A stretch of 64,000 bases of DNA from Kutzneria buriramensis (lineage in GTDB: Bacteria > Actinomycetota > Actinomycetes > Mycobacteriales > Pseudonocardiaceae): NCBI RefSeq assembly GCF_043575855.1, contig NZ_CP144375.1, positions 1,178,001 through 1,242,000 on the forward strand, in the 5' to 3' direction. A model generated the notes under the pieces. That model did no database searches, was not told the DNA's origin, and worked only from the letters and a program-made list of their open reading frames with translations. A program made the translations under genes and the position numbers. Shown here one piece after another: positions 41,212-48,239 of the stretch (position 1 is its first letter; each line of letters opens with the position of its first letter).

Positions 41212-41244
41212 ATGCTGCCGGCCGCCGCTGGTAACGCGCTGGAC
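41212..41244 (-). promoter_or_regulatory. SARP-type leaderless promoter for P450-amidohydrolase unit
   Basis: On the minus strand: heptamers GTCCAGC and TACCAGC 4 bp apart, 9 bp, -10 CAGCAT (identical to the GT2 promoter), then 7 bp to ATG 41204. Confidence 0.72.
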
Positions 41245-41262
41245 GCCCGGTGTCCACGGTCC

Positions 41263-41295
41263 TTCGATCCGCCTTCCAGGCCCGGGCCGCAGACT
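41263..41295 (+). promoter_or_regulatory. SARP-type promoter for the sugar 3-dehydratase
   Basis: Heptamers TTCGATC and TTCCAGG 4 bp apart (possible third, GTCCACG, 4 bp further upstream), 9 bp, then -10 CAGACT. The ATG at 41327 has GGAGG upstream, so it is leadered. Confidence 0.68.
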
Positions 41296-41326
41296 CGCTG
41301 CCGTCGACTTGCGGAGGCGAGGATCC

Positions 41327-42664
41327 ATGGCGCAGCAGGCCAGAGAGCTGCTCATCGAGCAAGTGCGGGACTATCACCGGCGGCGCGCCGGCGACACCGG
41401 CTTCGAGCCGGGCGTGACGTGGATCAAGTCCACCGGGGCCGTGCTCGACGACGACGACGTCGCCGCGCTCGTGGGCGCCGCGATGGACCTGCGGATCGCG
41501 GCGGGCCCGAGCGCGCGCACGTTCGAGTCGAGATTCGCGAAGCTGCTGGGCGCGCGCAAGGCGCACCTGTGCAACTCGGGGTCGTCGGCCAACCTGCTGG
41601 CGCTCAGCGCCCTGACCGCGCCGGCGGTGGGCCGCCGGCGGCTCCAGCCGGGCGACGAGGTGATCACGGTGGCGACCGGGTTCCCCACCACGGTCAACCC
41701 CATCCTGCAGAACGGCCTGGTGCCGGTGTTCGTGGACGTGCAGCTGGGCACCTACAACGTGCAGCCGGAACTGCTCGAGGGAGCGCTCTCCAACCGCACG
41801 AAGGCCGTGGTGCTGGCGCACGCGCTGGGCAACCCGTTCGACGTCGCCGCGGTGAAGGCGTTCTGCGACGAGCACGGGCTCTGGCTGATCGAGGACAACT
41901 GCGACGCCGTCGGCAGCACGTACGACGGCCAGGTCACGGGCACCTTCGGCGACCTGTCCACGGTCAGCTTCTACCCGGCCCACCACCTCACCATGGGCGA
42001 GGGCGGCTGCGTGGTGACCAACAGCCTGCTGCTGGCCCGGCTGGTGGAGACGTTCCGGGACTGGGGCCGGGACTGCTGGTGCGAGCCGGGCGAGGACGAC
42101 AAGTGCCTCAAGCGGTTCGACTGGCAGCTGGGCGGCCTGCCGCACGGCTACGACCACAAGTACACGTTCTCCGAGGTCGGCTACAACCTGAAGACCACCG
42201 ACCTCCAGGCGTCGCTGGGCCTGAGCCAGCTGGACAAGCTGCCGGCGTTCGGCGCGGCCCGGCGGCGCAACTGGGACCGACTGCGGAGAGCGCTATCCGA
42301 CGTGGACGGCATCCTGTTGCCCGAGGCCACGCCCCGCAGCGACCCGAGCTGGTTCGGTTTCGCCATCACGGTGCTGCCCGACGCCGGTTTCACCCGCGAC
42401 GAGTTCACCGCGCACCTGGAATCGCGGCGGATCGGCACCCGGCTGTTGTTCGCCGGCAACCTCACCCGCCAGCCCGCCTACCGGGGCAAGAACTGGCGGG
42501 TCGCCGGCGCGCTGGCCAACAGCGACATCGTCACCGAGCGGACCTGCTGGATCGGCGTGTTCCCGGGCATCACCGACGAGATGATCGACTACATGGCGGC
42601 GACCATCCGGGAGTTCGCCGCCGACCGGCAGCGGATCGGCGCCGGCGTGCCCGTGGCCACATGA
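41327..42664 (+). CDS. NDP-4-keto-6-deoxyhexose 3-dehydratase (SpnQ/E1/RfbH type, PLP and [2Fe-2S])
   Basis: 445 aa from ATG 41327. It is an aminotransferase-fold enzyme where the PLP lysine is replaced by His in SFYPAHHLTMGEGG (H220), so PLP is bound non-covalently, the mark of C3 dehydratases. Cysteines 192, 250, 252 and 260 match the C-X57-C-X1-C-X7-C [2Fe-2S] motif of E1. It removes the C3 hydroxyl through PMP and an electron donor, giving 3,6-dideoxy sugars. With the 2,3-dehydratase, 3-ketoreductase and aminotransferase it completes a forosamine-type route. No dedicated E3 reductase is in the window; general ferredoxin or flavodoxin reductases may serve. Confidence 0.95.
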   Translation: MAQQARELLIEQVRDYHRRRAGDTGFEPGVTWIKSTGAVLDDDDVAALVGAAMDLRIAAGPSARTFESRFAKLLGARKAHLCNSGSSANLLALSALTAPAVGRRRLQPGDEVITVATGFPTTVNPILQNGLVPVFVDVQLGTYNVQPELLEGALSNRTKAVVLAHALGNPFDVAAVKAFCDEHGLWLIEDNCDAVGSTYDGQVTGTFGDLSTVSFYPAHHLTMGEGGCVVTNSLLLARLVETFRDWGRDCWCEPGEDDKCLKRFDWQLGGLPHGYDHKYTFSEVGYNLKTTDLQASLGLSQLDKLPAFGAARRRNWDRLRRALSDVDGILLPEATPRSDPSWFGFAITVLPDAGFTRDEFTAHLESRRIGTRLLFAGNLTRQPAYRGKNWRVAGALANSDIVTERTCWIGVFPGITDEMIDYMAATIREFAADRQRIGAGVPVAT

Positions 42665-42753
42665 CAAACGTCATCAGGATGTGCGTACGGCATTCACTAC
42701 TGACCGGCACGCGGCCTGACTAGCGTTGGTGTCACGACGAAGGAGGACGTGAA

Positions 42754-42945
42754 ATGGCTAAGGACGAGAAGATCGACCGTCGCGGCCGCGAATCGGCCGT
42801 CAACTCCGCGGTCGGCGGCCTGCTGTCGTGGGTGGCCGGCAAGGACTCCGTCAAGCGCGGCACCTCCCCCGCCGACGGCGCCGCCGGCGAGCTGCTGTCG
42901 TGGATCACCGGCAAGGGCGGCAAGAAGGACAAGCGCGTGCGCTGA
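42754..42945 (+). CDS. Small protein with duplicated LLSW-x-x-GK motif, 63 aa
   Basis: 63 aa with AAGGAGG 7 bp before ATG 42754. The sequence is Lys/Gly/Ser rich with two matching blocks, GGLLSWVAGKDS and GELLSWITGKGG, each an amphipathic turn with one tryptophan. There is no signal peptide or membrane helix. A strong hairpin follows at 42993. I do not recognise a family. It lies just outside the last SARP-type promoter and may belong to the chromosome rather than the cluster. Confidence 0.72.
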   Translation: MAKDEKIDRRGRESAVNSAVGGLLSWVAGKDSVKRGTSPADGAAGELLSWITGKGGKKDKRVR

Positions 42946-42992
42946 CTTCCGCCTCGACGGCCACGGCACTCCCCCTCACCGACCGTGGCCCG

Positions 42993-43028
42993 AGCGACCG
43001 GCCTCCGGCTCGCCGGAGGCCGGTCGCT
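42993..43028 (+). terminator. Perfect 16-bp hairpin with CTCG loop
   Basis: A perfect inverted repeat, 16 bp per arm (starts AGCGACCGGCC) with a 4-nt loop. It lies 47 bp after the small gene and just before the ribosome site of the membrane protein at 43049. It most likely terminates the 42754 transcript and could also act as an attenuator. Confidence 0.75.
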
Positions 43029-43048
43029 TGCCGGAAGGAAGTTCTCCG

Positions 43049-44020
43049 ATGCGCAGGTTCGCGCCCGCGGTCGTGCTGTCCGTGCTCGCCCCGGTGATCG
43101 CCGAGTACGTCTCCGGCGACATCGCGCTGGACGCTTTCCCGGCGCTGCTGGGATTCGTCTGCCTGAACGGATGTTGGGCCGTGCTGGCCCGGGAACTGGT
43201 GGTGCGCCGCGGCGGCGGTTGGCCGGGGCTGGTGTTCCTGGCGCTGGCGATCGGCGTGGTCGAGGAGGGGCTGCTCGACCAGTCCCTGTTCAACCCGCAC
43301 TTCGCGGGGTCACCGCAGTGGCTCGCCTACGGTTTCGTGCCGGCGCTGGGCACGTCGCCGATCGTGGTGGTGTTCATGGTGGTGCTGGACGCCGTGTGGA
43401 GCGTGCTGGTTCCCGTGGCGTTGACGGAAACCCTGTTCCCGCACCGTCGGGCGAAGCCCTGGCTGGGCCGCACGGGCCTGCTGCTGGTCGGCATCGCGTT
43501 CCTGCTCGGCGCCGCGGCGACATGGATGATCAACTACCGGATCGCCGGCTTCCGGGCGTCGCCGGGACAGCTGGAAGCCGCCGTCGTCACCGCGATCGTG
43601 TTGGTGGCGCTGGGTGCGCGGCCGTCACCGGAGCCACTGCCGTCGGAACGGTTGGCCCCCAGTGCCTTCACGGTCGGCGTTACGGCTTTCCTCGCCTCGA
43701 GCGCGTTCCAGGTGCTGAAGCTGATCACGGATCCGCCGGCCTGGATCGTCCTACTGGGAATGCTGGCGCTGCTGGCCGGTTCGCTGGTGTTGTTCTCGCG
43801 ATGGGCTCGCCGCCCGGGTTGGGGTGAGCGGCACCGGTTCGCGCTGCCGGCCGGCGCGGTGGTGACGTACTGCTGGTTCGGGCCGATGTTGATGCTGTAC
43901 AAGGGAAACATGGGCCACGTGGCCGAGCAGCTGGTGCTGGTCGCCGTGACCCTGCTGACCATGGGGGCGCTGGCCAGCAGGGTTCGGCACGGGTGTCAGC
44001 TCAGCGACACCAGGCCCTGA
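43049..44020 (+). CDS. Polytopic integral membrane protein
   Basis: 323 aa from ATG 43049 with GGAAGGA upstream. Nine to ten hydrophobic helices alternate with short loops. VVEEGLLDQS and NPLxF-like FNPHF lie in a polar loop after helix 3. I do not recognise the family with confidence; CPBP-like protease features (EExxxR) are not convincing. It starts right behind a hairpin and its 3' end overlaps the SARP gene by 25 bp. Function unknown. Confidence 0.78.
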   Translation: MRRFAPAVVLSVLAPVIAEYVSGDIALDAFPALLGFVCLNGCWAVLARELVVRRGGGWPGLVFLALAIGVVEEGLLDQSLFNPHFAGSPQWLAYGFVPALGTSPIVVVFMVVLDAVWSVLVPVALTETLFPHRRAKPWLGRTGLLLVGIAFLLGAAATWMINYRIAGFRASPGQLEAAVVTAIVLVALGARPSPEPLPSERLAPSAFTVGVTAFLASSAFQVLKLITDPPAWIVLLGMLALLAGSLVLFSRWARRPGWGERHRFALPAGAVVTYCWFGPMLMLYKGNMGHVAEQLVLVAVTLLTMGALASRVRHGCQLSDTRP

Positions 44021-45813
44021 TCGGCCGTCTGTGCCTCGTAGCACTCGCGGGCGAAGGACCGCACCAGCTCGTGCTGCACGTAGACGGGATCCTCGTGATC
44101 GCCGTCGAGACGACGCAGCAGGCTCTGACCGACCAGCTCCCGCATCGCCATCTCGACCTCCCAGTCCGCGCAGGTGAGCAGCTGGCAGGCGTGGCTGGTG
44201 GCGAAGCGGGCGGGCAGCAGACCCAGCGACCGGAACGTGCTGCGGCCGACCTCGGTGAGCCGGTCGTAGTGGCTGGCCAGCCGCTGCCGGATCTCGTCCG
44301 CCTGAAGGACTTCGAGCAGGCGGCCGGCCTGCTCGGCCCGGTCGGCGAGGGTGGTGACGGCGTGCGGACCGGACATCGCCAACCGCGAGCCCACGCAGCG
44401 AATCGCCAGCGGCAACCGTCCACACAGCATCGCCAGGCGTTCCGGCGCGCGGTCGCCGGGCGTCCGGTCCAGGCCCATGGTGCGGCACAGGAGCTTGACC
44501 GCGTCCTCCATCGGCAGCGGCGCGAGGTCGATCTGGACGGTGCCGCCCAGGCCGGTCAGGCGGCCCCGGCTGGTGATGACGACGGCGCTGCGGGAGTTGG
44601 CCGGCAGCAGGGGCATCACCTGCGCCGCCGACGCGGCATCGTCCAACAGCACCAGCACCGGGTTGGCGGCACTCCACGACCGGAACAGCTTCGCGCGTTC
44701 CTCCACCGAGGCCGGCACCCGGTCCATCGGGAAGCCGGTGGCGTGCAGGAACTCGCCGAGCACCTCGCCCGGCTCGCGCGGCGTCGCCGTGCTGCCGCGC
44801 AGGTTGGCGACGAGCTGCCCGCCGGGGAAGTGGTCGGCGGCGCGGTGCGCGGCCTCCACCGCGAGCTCGGTCTTGCCGACGCCGGCCATGCCGGCGATCC
44901 GCACCATGCGGACGGCGCTGCGGCGATCGCCCGCCTCGGTGAGCAGACGCTCCATGAGGGACAGTTCCGGGCCGCGGCCGGTGAACTCGAAGATCGTCGG
45001 CGGCAGCTGGGCGGGGCTGCACAGCGGCGCGGTCCGCGCCGGCGCCTGGGGACGGCGGTCGAGCGCCGGATCCGAGTTGATCATCGCCCGTTGCAGCTGG
45101 CGCAGCGCCGGCGAGGGCTCCAGGCCCAGCTCGTCGATCATGTTCTCGCGCAGCCGGCGGTACACCTCCAGCGCCTCGAAGCAGCGGCCCGACCGGTAGA
45201 GGGCGAGCATCAGGCTGGAGTGGAATCCCTCGTGGAACAGGTGGATCGCGGTCAGCTCGCGCAGCTTGCTGACCAGTTCCGCGTGCCGGCCCAGCTTCAG
45301 GTCCGCCTCGACGCGCAGCTGCACGGCCCGCAGCCGCTGCTCCTCCAGCAGGTGCGCGTAGGCCGTCAGCGCCTCGCCGAGTTCGACGTCGGCCAGCGTC
45401 GGGCCCCGCCACAGGTCCAGCGCCTCACTGAGCACATCGGACGCCTGCTGCGGGTCGGTGTCCATAATGTCCTCGGCGCGGCGCAGCAGCCGCTCGAACA
45501 CGTGCAGATCGATGGCGTCCGCCGGAATGTTCACCTGGTAGCCACCCGGCTTGGTGAGCAGGTAGCCGCCCGCGCCGTCGCAGTCCCGGAACGGGCCGAG
45601 CTTGCGCAGCTTGTAGATGTAGGTCTGGAGCGTGGCCGCGGCGCTGACCGGCGGATTGCCGCGCCACAGCTCATCGATGAACTCGTTGGTGCGGACCAGG
45701 CGGTTGGCGTGCAGCACCAGCAGTGCCAGCACCTCGCGTAGTTTCGGCGCGGACGGCGTGAGGTCGACGGCGCCGTCGGTGACCTCGATCGGGCCTAACA
45801 CACGGAAGAACAC
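43996..45813 (-). CDS. SARP-family activator with BTAD and NB-ARC domains (AfsR-like)
   Basis: 605 aa from GTG 45813, where the family start VFFRVLGPIEV begins. The OmpR-type winged helix (about 1-95) ends in TYIYKLRKLG. The BTAD domain follows (about 100-245: LDLWRGPTLADV, GLEPSPALRQLQRAM). An NB-ARC ATPase (about 265-520) has Walker A GMAGVGKTEL and Walker B VLVLLDDAAS; the helical end has no obvious TPRs. Codon 6 is TTA (45796-45798), so translation should depend on the rare bldA-type tRNA. SARPs bind heptamer direct repeats with 11-bp spacing and recruit RNA polymerase; twelve such sites are found in the cluster to the left, making this the likely pathway activator. Confidence 0.9.
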   Translation of the reverse strand: MFFRVLGPIEVTDGAVDLTPSAPKLREVLALLVLHANRLVRTNEFIDELWRGNPPVSAAATLQTYIYKLRKLGPFRDCDGAGGYLLTKPGGYQVNIPADAIDLHVFERLLRRAEDIMDTDPQQASDVLSEALDLWRGPTLADVELGEALTAYAHLLEEQRLRAVQLRVEADLKLGRHAELVSKLRELTAIHLFHEGFHSSLMLALYRSGRCFEALEVYRRLRENMIDELGLEPSPALRQLQRAMINSDPALDRRPQAPARTAPLCSPAQLPPTIFEFTGRGPELSLMERLLTEAGDRRSAVRMVRIAGMAGVGKTELAVEAAHRAADHFPGGQLVANLRGSTATPREPGEVLGEFLHATGFPMDRVPASVEERAKLFRSWSAANPVLVLLDDAASAAQVMPLLPANSRSAVVITSRGRLTGLGGTVQIDLAPLPMEDAVKLLCRTMGLDRTPGDRAPERLAMLCGRLPLAIRCVGSRLAMSGPHAVTTLADRAEQAGRLLEVLQADEIRQRLASHYDRLTEVGRSTFRSLGLLPARFATSHACQLLTCADWEVEMAMRELVGQSLLRRLDGDHEDPVYVQHELVRSFARECYEAQTADQGLVSLS

Positions 45814-46025
45814 AAGCGCCCCCAGGACGATTCGCTCATGAGCCCGTCGCCGGCGAGGCTTCCCCCCATCGCCGGCCACGGGAAGTTGGGTGACGGGCGC
45901 GGCGGCCCGCCGATCTGTCGTCGACCGGAAAACCGGCCCCCGACCGTTCGTTCCGACCGTCCCGGATTGCCTCGATCCGAGCCCCGAAACGAATAACCAA
46001 TCCATTTACCCGTTAATAGCTCGAT

Positions 46026-46053
46026 ACGCTAGCACCGCGCCGACCACTGTCAA
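46026..46053 (-). promoter_or_regulatory. Vegetative-type promoter for the SARP gene
   Basis: On the minus strand: -35 TTGACA (46048-46053), 16-bp spacer, -10 TAGCGT (46026-46031). Transcription would start near 46018, leaving a leader of about 205 nt before GTG 45813. The leader includes an AT-rich stretch and a CCGG-A4-CCGG dyad near 45930. Confidence 0.65.
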
Positions 46054-46223
46054 GAACTCCGGGGATTTGGTCCCCGTTCCGACGTGACCACCGCCGACCG
46101 TAATGCGTCCAGCACGCGCTGCGAGCAGTATTCGACGGGGGCTCCGCACTCGTCGCAGCGGACCACACCGTGACCCGCCCAAACCGGACACAAGAGGCTC
46201 AACAGGTCGATAAAACCGAGCAT
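46050..46223 (-). CDS. Small cysteine-containing protein, 57 aa
   Basis: 57 aa from ATG 46223, chosen over an earlier ATG because GGGAGGTG lies 8 bp upstream. It has CPVW, then CDEC and a following C in VEYCSQR, a possible four-cysteine zinc site. The N-terminus is hydrophobic (MLGFIDLLSLLC). No family is recognised. The stop overlaps the -35 box of the SARP promoter. The 236-bp gap to the next gene (46224-46459) shows no other gene. Confidence 0.5.
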   Translation of the reverse strand: MLGFIDLLSLLCPVWAGHGVVRCDECGAPVEYCSQRVLDALRSAVVTSERGPNPRSS

Positions 46224-46459
46224 TTCGGACACACCTCCCATGTGACATGCGGGTTCCCGACGGGCCGGATGCTAGGAATGGACGCTGGAAGACCGCTGGC
46301 GGCGCGCTGGTTGTTCACCCACGCGGAAGACCCGTGACTTCTCCCGCCCGACCGGTAACGAGTCCGTCACGACGACACCGACGGTAGAACGGTCACGGGT
46401 ATCCGAATCATCTTCACGAGTCACGGACTAACGGGACGTGAATTGCCAGGAACCGATTA

Positions 46460-47821
46460 TCAACGGTGATGGGCGAGCGTCTCGTGGGCGTCGGCGGCGC
46501 GGGCGGCCGGCTCGGTGTGCACGGTGGCGGCCGCGAGGCGGGGAACGGCGTGCACCAGTTCGTGCTCGACATCGTGGGCAATGCGATGGGCCTGCTCCAC
46601 CGTCAAACCGGCGTCCACGACAACGGCGAGTTCCGCGCGCAGGGTGTGGCCGATCCAGCGCATTCGCAGGTCGTTCACGGACAGCACGTCGGGAATGCCG
46701 CCGGCGGTCCGTTCCGCGAGGTCGATGGTCGCCGGGTCGACCGCGTCCATGAGGCGGCGGAAGACCTCGCGGGCGGCGTCGCGGAGGACCAGCAGGATCG
46801 CGACGGTGATGGCGAGGCCGATGATCGGGTCGGCGATGGCGAAACCGAGGGCCGCTCCGATCGCGCTGACGACGACCGCGAGGGAGGTGAAGCCGTCGGT
46901 GCGGGCGTGCAGGCCGTCCGCGACGAGGGCGGCCGAGCCGATGCGGCGGCCGACGGTGATGCGGTAGCGGGCGACGAACTCGTTGCCCAGGAAGCCGATC
47001 ACGCCGGCGGCGGCGAGGATCCAGAGGTTGCCGACCGGGTGCGGGTGGAGCAGGCGGTCGACCGCCTGCCACGCCGCGATCACGGCGGAGGCGGCGATGA
47101 TCAGCACCACCACGACGCCGGCGAGGTCCTCCGCGCGACCGAGGCCGTAGGTGTAGCGGCGGGTGGCGGCGCGGCGGCCGAGCAGGAAGGCGACGCCCAG
47201 CGGCAGCGCGGTCAGGGCGTCGGCGAAGTTGTGGATCGTGTCGCCGAGCAGGGCCACGGAGCTCGTCGCCGCGACGACGGCGAGCTGGGCCAGGGCGGTG
47301 ACGAAGAGGGCGACGAAGGACCAGACGAGGGTGCGGATGCCCTGGCGGCTGGTTTCGAGGGCGGTGTCGACCCGGTCGGCGCTGTCGTGGCTGTGCGGGG
47401 TGAAGAGGTGCAGGAGGGAACGAAGGGGGTTGCGGTGACCGGCGTGGTTGTGACCGTGGCCATGACCGGTGTGGCCGGGGTCGGCGTGGGCATGACTGTG
47501 GCCGGTACCGGCATGGCGAGTGTCGGCGTGGCCGGTCTCGTTGTGGCGGTGACCGGCGCGGTTGCCGGCGTGGCCGGGGTCGGCGTGGCCGGTCTCGTTG
47601 TGGCGGTGACCGGCGCGGTTGCCGGCGTGGCCGGGGTCGGCGTGGCCGGTCTCGTTGTGGCGGTGACCGGCGCGGTTGCCGGCGTGGCCGGGGTCAGCGT
47701 GGTCGGGGTCAGGGTCGGGGTCGGCGTGAGCGTGGCCGTGACTGTCGCGGCCGGCGGCGCCATGGTCGTGACCAGCGGTTTCGTGGCCGTGACCATGGCC
47801 GTGGCGGTGCTGCTCCGACAT
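46460..47821 (-). CDS. Cation diffusion facilitator (zinc/cobalt efflux), His-rich N-terminus
   Basis: 453 aa. Residues 1 to about 140 are a His/Asp/Gly-rich metal-binding tail with a 19-residue unit repeated three times. Six membrane helices follow (about 165-360), with the transport-site pairs HNFAD (HxxxD) in helix II and HARTD (HxxxD) in helix V, then a C-terminal cytoplasmic domain with VLSVNDLRMRWIG. It exports Zn2+ or Co2+ by proton antiport. It is divergent from the ArsR-type repressor at 47877, its likely metal-responsive controller. Confidence 0.93.
   Translation of the reverse strand: MSEQHRHGHGHGHETAGHDHGAAGRDSHGHAHADPDPDPDHADPGHAGNRAGHRHNETGHADPGHAGNRAGHRHNETGHADPGHAGNRAGHRHNETGHADTRHAGTGHSHAHADPGHTGHGHGHNHAGHRNPLRSLLHLFTPHSHDSADRVDTALETSRQGIRTLVWSFVALFVTALAQLAVVAATSSVALLGDTIHNFADALTALPLGVAFLLGRRAATRRYTYGLGRAEDLAGVVVVLIIAASAVIAAWQAVDRLLHPHPVGNLWILAAAGVIGFLGNEFVARYRITVGRRIGSAALVADGLHARTDGFTSLAVVVSAIGAALGFAIADPIIGLAITVAILLVLRDAAREVFRRLMDAVDPATIDLAERTAGGIPDVLSVNDLRMRWIGHTLRAELAVVVDAGLTVEQAHRIAHDVEHELVHAVPRLAAATVHTEPAARAADAHETLAHHR
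47531..47701. repeat. Three 57-bp tandem repeats within the CDF gene
   Basis: Copies begin at 47531, 47588 and 47645; they are near-identical, with a change near the end of the third. Each encodes 19 residues with four histidines on the minus strand. The unit keeps frame, so copy number can change without breaking the gene. It is not a CRISPR: there are no spacers. Confidence 0.92.
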
Positions 47822-47840
47822 GGCACCCTCCTCTCGTCTG

Positions 47841-47887
47841 TTGCCAGGATGCGCTGGTCAGGAGCAATATGCAACCATGTGCGCGCA
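47841..47887 (+). promoter_or_regulatory. ArsR promoter and operator
   Basis: -35 TTGCCA (47841-47846), 18-bp spacer, -10 CAATAT (47865-47870), and the ATG 6 bp later, so a leaderless start. A perfect 10-bp palindrome TGTGCGCACA (47878-47887) overlaps the start codon and may be part of the metal-repressor operator, close to the divergent CDF promoter. Confidence 0.55.
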
Positions 47888-48239
47888 CAATAACGTGGCA
47901 GGTGCAAGTGGGTCGCACCAGCAGGTGGACGGCGAGCGGCTCGGCATCGCCGCCGATGTGCTGCGTCACCTGGCCGATCCGACCCGGCTGCACCTGCTGT
48001 GGCTGCTCGGCGCGGGCGAGCGGGACGTGAGCACGCTCACCGAGCAGGTGGAGGCGTCACGGTCGTCGGTGTCGCAGCACCTGGGCCGGCTGCGGCTCGC
48101 GGGGCTGGTGCAGGCCCGCCGCGACGGCCGCCGCATGGTGTACCGGATCACCAGCGACCACCTGAAGGCCCTGGTGGACGAGGCGCTGGGCTTCGCGGAC
48201 CACGCGGTGCTGGGGATTCCCCATCACGGGTTCAGCTGA
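47877..48239 (+). CDS. ArsR/SmtB-family metal-responsive repressor
   Basis: 120 aa from ATG 47877. It has the winged helix ADVLRHLADPTRLHLLWLL and recognition helix ASRSSVSQHLGRLRLAGLV. The C-terminal helix carries D and H residues (FADHAVLGIPHH) that could form the alpha5 zinc site. It is divergently transcribed from the CDF exporter with 55 bp between, the usual layout for a zinc or cobalt efflux pair. The stop overlaps the convergent histidine kinase by 8 bp. Confidence 0.9.
   Translation: MCAHNNVAGASGSHQQVDGERLGIAADVLRHLADPTRLHLLWLLGAGERDVSTLTEQVEASRSSVSQHLGRLRLAGLVQARRDGRRMVYRITSDHLKALVDEALGFADHAVLGIPHHGFS

Noticed and set aside
39069..41234. 721-residue plus-strand frame across two minus-strand genes
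   Set aside because: Spans the boundary of the amidohydrolase and P450 genes, low-complexity Arg/His/Val content, no start signal.
47531..47701. Tandem repeat as a CRISPR array
   Set aside because: Copies are back-to-back without spacers and lie within a coding frame.
46466..47893. 475-residue Gly/Val-rich frame opposite the CDF gene
   Set aside because: Produced by the His-rich 57-bp repeat read backwards; VAGVGVAG repeats have no known fold and the minus-strand CDF motifs are clear.
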